DNA of 53,261 nt from the IMG/VR virus record IMGVR_UViG_3300047457_000194, positions 1-53,261 of that record; one strand, written 5' to 3'. The position numbers and the translations under genes were made by a program. This document shows, in pieces, positions 50,142-53,261 of the stretch. A model generated the notes under the pieces. The model was not told where the DNA came from. It did not search any database and worked only from the letters and a program-made list of their open reading frames with translations. Within the stretch, counting starts at the first letter, position 1; each line of letters opens with the position of its first letter. The stretch is from a virus.

Positions 50142-50879
50142 AATCGCGATGTTGATCAGCGGCGACTTCTTAGCGATAACGCTGTGATCCTGGATGACGA
50201 TATTCTTCCGGCGGTCGCCTTCACGAGTGCCGTCACACAGTTTGCAGTTGGCGCAAACCGTACGCTTTCCAGCTTCGGCACTGGCCGGGCAGGATATCTC
50301 ACCCGTCAGCTTGGTGTCGTTGCCCTTGGGAGACACCCGGAAGTAGCGCCAGCCCATGCGGACAGCCAGCATGGATTCCTGAGGCGAGTCACAGGATGCC
50401 ATGAAATACTGGCGCATCCATGACGGCGCCGTTTTCCATTGATGCGAGTACCCGGTGCGACCGCTAGCGACCGCACTGACGCCCTCGACTACATCGCGAT
50501 TGATAAACGCCGGATCACCGTACGCACCCCAGCGGACCATGCGACCGCCGAATAGGCTAGCGTACTCGCTAGCGTCAGCATGGCGATACCCGCCACGCAA
50601 GTAGCACTTCCAGATACCCGAAGCTGCCTTGCCCACCTGAACATAGCAGCGGCGACCGACCGCCTTCCCGTTCACAATCACCCCACGATGCGGACACTCC
50701 CCACAGATAGTGGAATCTAGCCCGTACCGGATCGCCATAAGCGGCGACTCATGACGGTACAGGATGTAAACCTGAATCATACCGCCCGTTTTGGAGTTGC
50801 TGGATTTGCTACGCAAGCCCGTAGCGATCACCACGATATCCGCAGATTCCTGCAGGATCACGCCGTTTGTGTTGTACAT
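50136..50879 (-). CDS. Conserved Cys-containing phage protein (DUF7227-like)
   Basis: A 247-residue protein with GGMIQVYILYRHESP, STICGECPHRG, RRCYVQVGKA and CANCKLCDGT, a pattern seen in many phages and some plasmids without known role. Several Cys pairs suggest a zinc or Fe-S site. It has a good promoter about 88 bp upstream (50967-50996) and a palindrome at 50899. Confidence 0.7.
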   Translation of the reverse strand: MYNTNGVILQESADIVVIATGLRSKSSNSKTGGMIQVYILYRHESPLMAIRYGLDSTICGECPHRGVIVNGKAVGRRCYVQVGKAASGIWKCYLRGGYRHADASEYASLFGGRMVRWGAYGDPAFINRDVVEGVSAVASGRTGYSHQWKTAPSWMRQYFMASCDSPQESMLAVRMGWRYFRVSPKGNDTKLTGEISCPASAEAGKRTVCANCKLCDGTREGDRRKNIVIQDHSVIAKKSPLINIAIG

Positions 50880-50898
50880 CCCTCACTCACCTTTCGTA

Positions 50899-50913
50899 GT
50901 CCAAATTTTGGAC
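50899..50913. promoter_or_regulatory. 15-bp palindrome (copy 3)
   Basis: GTCCAAATTTTGGAC with ACTGTTTTG downstream flank. Between the promoter and the start of the 50136-50879 gene. Confidence 0.75.
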
Positions 50914-50921
50914 TGTTTTGG

Positions 50922-50946
50922 GTTGCCGCACGTCACTGACGGCAAC
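50922..50946. repeat. Stem-loop next to a palindrome
   Basis: 7-bp perfect stem (GTTGCCG/CGGCAAC) with an 11-base loop, 8 bp from the palindrome at 50899. Confidence 0.45.
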
Positions 50947-50966
50947 GGTTAGCTACTGTGAATACC

Positions 50967-50996
50967 ATGATATCGTATCCACCTATCGTTTGTCAA
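50967..50996 (-). promoter_or_regulatory. Sigma70-type promoter with near-consensus boxes
   Basis: On the minus strand TTGACA (50996-50991), 18 bp, TATCAT (50972-50967, five of six). Confidence 0.65.
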
Positions 50997-51015
50997 ATGG
51001 CACACGGAGTGCCAT
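50997..51015. promoter_or_regulatory. Inverted repeat beside the -35 box
   Basis: Perfect 7-bp inverted repeat (ATGGCAC/GTGCCAT, 5-bp gap) touching the -35 box of the promoter. Candidate operator; also could be a weak terminator of upstream transcription. Confidence 0.45.
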
Positions 51016-51027
51016 GGTATGCCACGA

Positions 51028-51111
51028 CTACTGGTAGATGTGGGCAGCGATTACCAGCGCATAGATTGCGCCGAAACCTAGCACCGTGAGAATGGATTCA
51101 AAGCGCCGCAT
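51028..51111 (-). CDS. Tiny single-span membrane peptide (27 aa)
   Basis: Starts in TAATG with the previous stop. MRRFESILTVLGFGAIYALV then IAAHIYQ: a basic N-terminus and one transmembrane helix. It resembles the 39-residue peptide at 48539-48658. Confidence 0.4.
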   Translation of the reverse strand: MRRFESILTVLGFGAIYALVIAAHIYQ

Positions 51112-51416
51112 TACCGCTCGCTTGGGTTTAAGAACGTGGAATCGTTCCTTCTCCCCTTGCTATCTGTGCCGGAGTTGCACAGGATTCTGGCAAGCGCCGT
51201 ATTGATATGGGAGTCATAGAGGTAAGGGTATAGCTCCTCGCAAACCCAATCCATACCCTTTTTCCCGCCCACATGGCACAATCGCAGTACCTCCCAATTG
51301 AAGCGCATGTCGGAGAATCCAGCCGCCTGATACCGTTCCCGCATGTTGGGGTGTTTGGCTAGAACATCAGCGCATGCGGATGCCAGTTTGAGGTAGTGGT
51401 CTTTTGTGATCTTCAT
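51111..51416 (-). CDS. Hypothetical protein
   Basis: A 101-residue alpha-helical protein with a clear CAGGAGACACA leader. ITKDHYLKLASACADVLAKH and a Trp-containing middle are seen; no recognised family. Its start lies 15 bp from the palindrome at 51432-51446. Confidence 0.55.
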   Translation of the reverse strand: MKITKDHYLKLASACADVLAKHPNMRERYQAAGFSDMRFNWEVLRLCHVGGKKGMDWVCEELYPYLYDSHINTALARILCNSGTDSKGRRNDSTFLNPSER

Positions 51417-51431
51417 TGTGTCTCCTGTTTT

Positions 51432-51446
51432 GTCCAAATTTTGGAC
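51432..51446. promoter_or_regulatory. 15-bp palindrome (copy 4)
   Basis: GTCCAAATTTTGGAC followed by TGTTTT. Upstream of the 51111-51416 gene. Confidence 0.75.
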
Positions 51447-51461
51447 TGTTTTCCCGTTGGC

Positions 51462-51475
51462 CGTGCGAACGCACG
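51462..51475. repeat. Short GC-rich inverted repeat
   Basis: CGTGCG-AA-CGCACG. It is 15 bp from a palindrome, as other hairpins here. A second (GCTACA/TGTAGC, 51482-51511) and third (51515-51533) follow. Confidence 0.45.
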
Positions 51476-51514
51476 TTTCCAGCTACACCGCGTGGAGGTG
51501 GGAGTTGTAGCCAT

Positions 51515-51533
51515 GGGGGGATTCGATCCCCCC
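51515..51533 (-). repeat. Strong GC hairpin after a small gene
   Basis: Perfect 8-bp stem (GGGGGGAT/ATCCCCCC) with a three-base loop, 6 bp after the stop of the 51539-51772 gene. No T-run, so it may stop RNA decay or pause rather than terminate. Confidence 0.5.
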
Positions 51534-51538
51534 GTTTC

Positions 51539-51772
51539 CTACGCCAGATAGCCGTAGGGATCGCCGCGATCTACCGCGCCCATATCTTCGAGCGCCTGAT
51601 GGTATCGCTCGAATTCCCGGTGGGCTTCGATGGCGCGTCGCTTGATAGCCAGCATGCGCGTCTCCCGTTCACTCCCTGACAGAGTGAAGGTGAAGTAATC
51701 GCCGCTACGGTTCACCTCAGCGTAGCGGGGACCGTTTTGGTCGCGACCTACAATCTTGATGCTGATTCTCAT
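51539..51772 (-). CDS. Small hypothetical protein
   Basis: A 77-residue protein with AGGGAGAATCAAGCC before its ATG. N-terminal strands (RISIKIVGRDQN, YFTFTLSGS) lead to a charged helix (AIKRRAIEAHREFERYHQALED). Unknown family. Confidence 0.55.
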   Translation of the reverse strand: MRISIKIVGRDQNGPRYAEVNRSGDYFTFTLSGSERETRMLAIKRRAIEAHREFERYHQALEDMGAVDRGDPYGYLA

Positions 51773-51798
51773 GGCTTGATTCTCCCTGTAGAGGGGGA

Positions 51799-52410
51799 TT
51801 ACTCCCCCATCATCTCCCGCATAATCGCGAGGAAGTCAGCTTCGTCCTTAGCCTTGCCGAGAGCGGTCTTATACTTCGTGCGCCAATCGGTGGCGGACTC
51901 GGTGGTGGTATCGTCGTTGGAGTCATCCTCCGGAGTAGAGTCCAAATTTTGGACCGATTCAACCTTGGGTTTGTCGAGGCCGAGGGCCGCTACCACCTCG
52001 TCGCGTACGCGAGCGTTATCAATCGTTCCCTTGGCGCGGCGGGTGATCAAGCTAGCGATTGTCTCTTTATTGACCTCAGCATCGCCCTTGGATTTGGCGA
52101 GCCGGGCAATCTCTTTGCAGCTGGAGTACCCACACTTGATGAGTTCTTCTTCCGTGGTGTTGATCCACAGAAGAGCGTTACCCAAGTTCGCCATATCGTG
52201 GAACTGGGATTTCGAGATGTTCACGTCCTGCGCATCCAAAAACGATTCGATGTTCTTGAAGCCGAGTGTTTTCCACTGCTTATGTGCCTTGATTTGGTAC
52301 AGCGCCGTCGACATGACAATGAAGAGGCGGTGAGATTCGCGACTGGCGCGGATGACGAGTTGCAGGTTTTCCTGCGCAGAGCGGGTGGCGGTGATGTTGA
52401 TTTTGTGCAT
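51799..52410 (-). CDS. Helical DNA-binding-like protein (possible regulator)
   Basis: A 203-residue protein. The N-terminal 110 residues are helical with a helix-turn-helix-like part (LGFKNIESFLDAQDVNISKS), then an acidic linker (about 150-175) and a charged tail. It has no CTP-binding motif of true ParB. One copy of the 15-bp palindrome lies in the linker-coding part. AAAGGATCAACTACC precedes the ATG. As first gene of the early operon and nearest neighbour of parS, it is a candidate regulator or partition accessory. Confidence 0.55.
   Translation of the reverse strand: MHKINITATRSAQENLQLVIRASRESHRLFIVMSTALYQIKAHKQWKTLGFKNIESFLDAQDVNISKSQFHDMANLGNALLWINTTEEELIKCGYSSCKEIARLAKSKGDAEVNKETIASLITRRAKGTIDNARVRDEVVAALGLDKPKVESVQNLDSTPEDDSNDDTTTESATDWRTKYKTALGKAKDEADFLAIMREMMGE
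51940..51954. promoter_or_regulatory. 15-bp palindrome inside a gene (copy 5)
   Basis: GTCCAAATTTTGGAC within the acidic linker coding region of the 51799-52410 gene. Confidence 0.65.
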
Positions 52411-52595
52411 GGTAGTTGATCCTTTACTTGGGTGGTGTTGTTCAGGTGCTTCAAAGCCCCTGAGTCAACTATCCTAGCGAACGGTGAACACGGAGTGCAA
52501 CTATGCGAAACCGTGTGCTTTCAATGAGATGGAGATCATTAAGGAATTTTAATAAATGACTATTGTGAATGGAGTTTAATGTTGGTGGGTGGATT
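52411..52595. other. Noncoding region upstream of the early operon
   Basis: No gene seen. It holds a weak inverted repeat (TCAGG/CCTGA) and, on the minus strand, possible but poor promoter boxes (TTGCAC, 18 bp, TAGGAT). Confidence 0.4.
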
Positions 52596-52610
52596 GTCCA
52601 AAGTTTGGAC
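52596..52610. promoter_or_regulatory. 15-bp palindrome (copy 6)
   Basis: GTCCAAAGTTTGGAC, perfect arms around G. It is 16 bp before the parS site and upstream of both the terminase unit and the early operon. Confidence 0.7.
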
Positions 52611-52626
52611 GGATGTTTGTGGGGAG

Positions 52627-52642
52627 TGTTCCACGTGGAACA
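52627..52642. promoter_or_regulatory. parS-like ParB-binding site
   Basis: TGTTCCACGTGGAACA is a perfect 16-bp palindrome that equals the bacterial chromosomal parS consensus (TGTTnCACGTGnAACA). The symmetry extends to 18 bp (52626-52643). It lies 10 bp before the terminase small subunit start. Only one copy was found. Confidence 0.85.
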
Positions 52643-52652
52643 CAATAGGGAT

Positions 52653-53228
52653 ATGGGACGCAGGAAACCATCGGATACGATTGTCGAACTAGAGAAGGGT
52701 ATGACGCCTAAGCAGGTGAAGCTTGCTAGAGCATTGGCGGCGGGGGGGATACCTAAGGTCGAAGCGTATCGGCAGGTATACGGGTGGAGAGGTAAGAGTG
52801 CGAACGCGCTACAGGTGGCCGCGACGAAGGCGTGTCAAAACGATAAGGTTTCAATAATGGCAACAGCTTTAAGGGACGCTGAAACCGCGCGATTGTGGGA
52901 AGACAAGGACCGATTCAGAAATTGGATCATGCAGGGGATCACGGACACGGCCAACAACACCGAATCCGACATCACACGATTAAAGGCGCTGGAACTCGCA
53001 GGGAAAACGAGATTCGCCTCAGTGTTCGAGGAACCACAAGCAAACGAAGCGAACGCAGCCGTAGCGGGTTCCCTGATAGACCTGATTGGCGCACGTCTCC
53101 AGTCGCTACTGGGAGTTGCAACGCCTACACTGGGCGATTCAGAGGCAATCGACACCACGTTCGACCCCGTGCCACCTGATACCACCACGCCTACCGACAC
53201 CCCCACCGGGGGCGGGGAGGGGGAGTAG
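52653..53228 (+). CDS. terS: Terminase small subunit
   Basis: A 191-residue DNA-recognition part of the packaging motor. The N-terminal domain is the HTH-type small terminase (MTPKQVKLARALAAGGIPKV, AYRQVYGWRGKSANALQVAA), with helical oligomerisation part (RLKALELAGKTR) and Pro/Thr/Gly tail. The ATG at 52653 is chosen since an upstream ATG at 52569 would translate through the palindrome and parS; no strong Shine-Dalgarno is seen for either. The large subunit follows across the window edge. Confidence 0.85.
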   Translation: MGRRKPSDTIVELEKGMTPKQVKLARALAAGGIPKVEAYRQVYGWRGKSANALQVAATKACQNDKVSIMATALRDAETARLWEDKDRFRNWIMQGITDTANNTESDITRLKALELAGKTRFASVFEEPQANEANAAVAGSLIDLIGARLQSLLGVATPTLGDSEAIDTTFDPVPPDTTTPTDTPTGGGEGE

Positions 53229-53261
53229 GCCGGGTCGCGCTGGCTGTGCTATGCATAGTAT

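Noticed and set aside
51500-51540. tRNA-like T-arm (GGGGGATTCGATCCCCC)
   Set aside because: Neither strand gives the G-TTC-R-A order with a G-C pair closing the loop, and there is no acceptor stem or anticodon arm that pairs.
52543-52566. Tiny seven-codon frame ATG ACT ATT GTG AAT GGA GTT TAA before the terminase unit
   Set aside because: It has an AAGGA site but is too short to support; could be a leader peptide by chance.
52569-52652. N-terminal extension of the terminase small subunit through parS
   Set aside because: It would translate the regulatory palindromes, and the conserved domain begins after the ATG at 52653.
1-53261. CRISPR array, IS element or rRNA gene
   Set aside because: No regularly spaced direct repeats, transposase motifs or rRNA-like sequence were seen.

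Overview
The window reads as a complete, circularly mapped genome of a tailed double-stranded DNA phage, probably temperate and probably short-tailed. The last two bases (AT) plus the first base (G) form an ATG in frame with the terminase large subunit, so the ends look like an arbitrary cut in a circle. There is no tape measure, sheath or tail tube. Instead there are P22/SU10-like connector proteins and four very large internal virion (ejection) proteins. The host cannot be named from the sequence. Two exported-looking proteins in the fibre region have Sec signal peptides and Ig/propeller architecture that recall secreted proteins of soil Acidobacteriota, which is a weak hint only.

Region 1 (1-7914, plus strand) is packaging and head: terminase large subunit, portal, a GroES-like co-chaperonin, scaffold, two small head proteins and a Mu gpT-like major capsid protein, closed by a hairpin terminator. 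Region 2 (8041-23539, plus) holds small beta-rich virion proteins, fibre-like proteins, connector/adaptor proteins, several small basic or helical proteins and a gp10-like tail hub. Region 3 (23536-36329, plus) holds four internal virion proteins, ending with a 2399-residue polyvalent protein that carries a zincin HEIVH motif, a possible ADP-ribosyltransferase-like domain and an LPD38-like C-terminus.

Region 4 (36295-41817, minus) runs from recombination to lysis: RHH regulator, PD-(D/E)XK exonuclease, ERF annealing protein, DUF736-like protein, tyrosine recombinase, RuvC-like nuclease, a MazG-like/zinc protein, a small membrane protein, dUTPase and an M15 endolysin. A T7 gp4-like primase-helicase (41899-43647) lies alone on the plus strand. 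No DNA or RNA polymerase gene was recognised. Region 5 (43644-47899, minus) is a MoxR AAA+ / DUF3150-like / VWA-metallopeptidase operon with its own promoter. Region 6 (47977-52410, minus) is a run of small early-type genes with coupled starts, including two tiny membrane proteins.

The most unusual signals are regulatory. A perfect 16-bp parS palindrome (TGTTCCACGTGGAACA) sits 10 bp before the small terminase gene. A family of 15-bp palindromes (GTCCAAANTTTGGAC, six copies, plus two related GTCTAGA-type copies) lies mostly just upstream of early genes and next to GC-rich hairpins. Together with the recombinase these suggest a maintenance or partition programme and a phage-wide regulon that I do not recognise from any described phage.
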